From contig NZ_FOLP01000009.1 of the NCBI RefSeq assembly GCF_900112425.1, positions 205,083 to 269,082 on the forward strand: a DNA stretch of 64,000 nt. Direction: 5' to 3'. Position numbers and translations under genes: made by a program. A model generated the notes under the pieces. It saw only the letters and a list, made by a program, of their open reading frames with translations. It had not been told where the DNA came from and did no database searches. Of this stretch, positions 63,975 through 64,000 are shown piece after piece. Position 1 is the stretch's first letter. Each line of letters opens with the position of its first letter. The DNA comes from Variovorax sp. OK212. GTDB taxonomy: Bacteria; Pseudomonadota; Gammaproteobacteria; Burkholderiales; Burkholderiaceae_C.

Positions 63975-64000
63975 CGATCAGCTGGTAGCTCAGTCGATGG
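63975..64000 (+). tRNA. Possible 5' part of a tRNA gene cut by the window edge
   Basis: The last bases contain TAGCTCAGTC, the T8 to D-loop stretch of many tRNAs, preceded by a 7-base segment (CAGCTGG) in acceptor position. It begins with C, which is rare, and the D-loop spacing is odd. The rest is outside the window. It could equally be a chance match or an att-like tRNA fragment. Confidence 0.25.

Overview
The window is GC-rich DNA of a Burkholderiales-type betaproteobacterium. A Comamonadaceae relative such as Variovorax fits best, judged from the Bug-type binding protein, many LysR regulators, DUF2200, YghU, RND pumps and codon bias. There is no rRNA, CRISPR array or complete insertion sequence.

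Region 1 (1-15,000) holds a partial LysR gene and then a minus-strand block. This block is fecI, fecR, a TonB-dependent receptor with an N-terminal STN signalling domain, an MFS transporter, a D-aminopeptidase/MlrB-like serine hydrolase, an MlrC (M81) peptidase fused to an alpha/beta hydrolase, a D-serine dehydratase/D-threonine aldolase-type PLP enzyme, and a dedicated exbB-exbD-exbD-tonB set. A lone STN-domain protein is divergent from fecI. Three copies of one ECF-type promoter, with identical spacing, precede fecI, the receptor and the STN gene. I read the locus as a cell-surface-signalled system that imports and dismantles a D-amino-acid-containing peptide.

Region 2 (15,000-36,100) holds DUF2200; a LysR/enoyl-CoA hydratase/Bug protein/CoA-transferase block; a YihY membrane protein; a MexF-type RND pump in one operon with an Old Yellow Enzyme homologue and two glutathione S-transferase-like proteins; a quinone oxidoreductase plus SDR pair; three further regulators (two LysR, one TetR); and a TfoX-N/SnoaL pair.

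Region 3 (36,400-49,400) is the most unusual. On the plus strand is a compact class II lanthipeptide-type cluster: a 56-residue precursor, a terminator, an ABC exporter, LanM, a sulfotransferase, a PhyH-type dioxygenase and an APS kinase. The LanM dehydratase active site is intact, but its cyclase-like domain lacks the usual zinc ligands. Divergent from it is a tightly overlapping eight-gene minus-strand operon of envelope proteins (RCC1-like propeller, OmpA lipoprotein, membrane proteins).

Region 4 (49,400-64,000) holds a trimeric autotransporter adhesin flanked by IS66-like end repeats, an IS66 transposase remnant, small lipoproteins in a degraded, lower-GC stretch, an AdeRS-AdeABC-like two-component system with an RND tripartite pump, and two uncharacterised envelope genes. 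Start sites were adjusted by ribosome binding sites, overlaps and promoters; functions are inferred from motifs and context without database searches.
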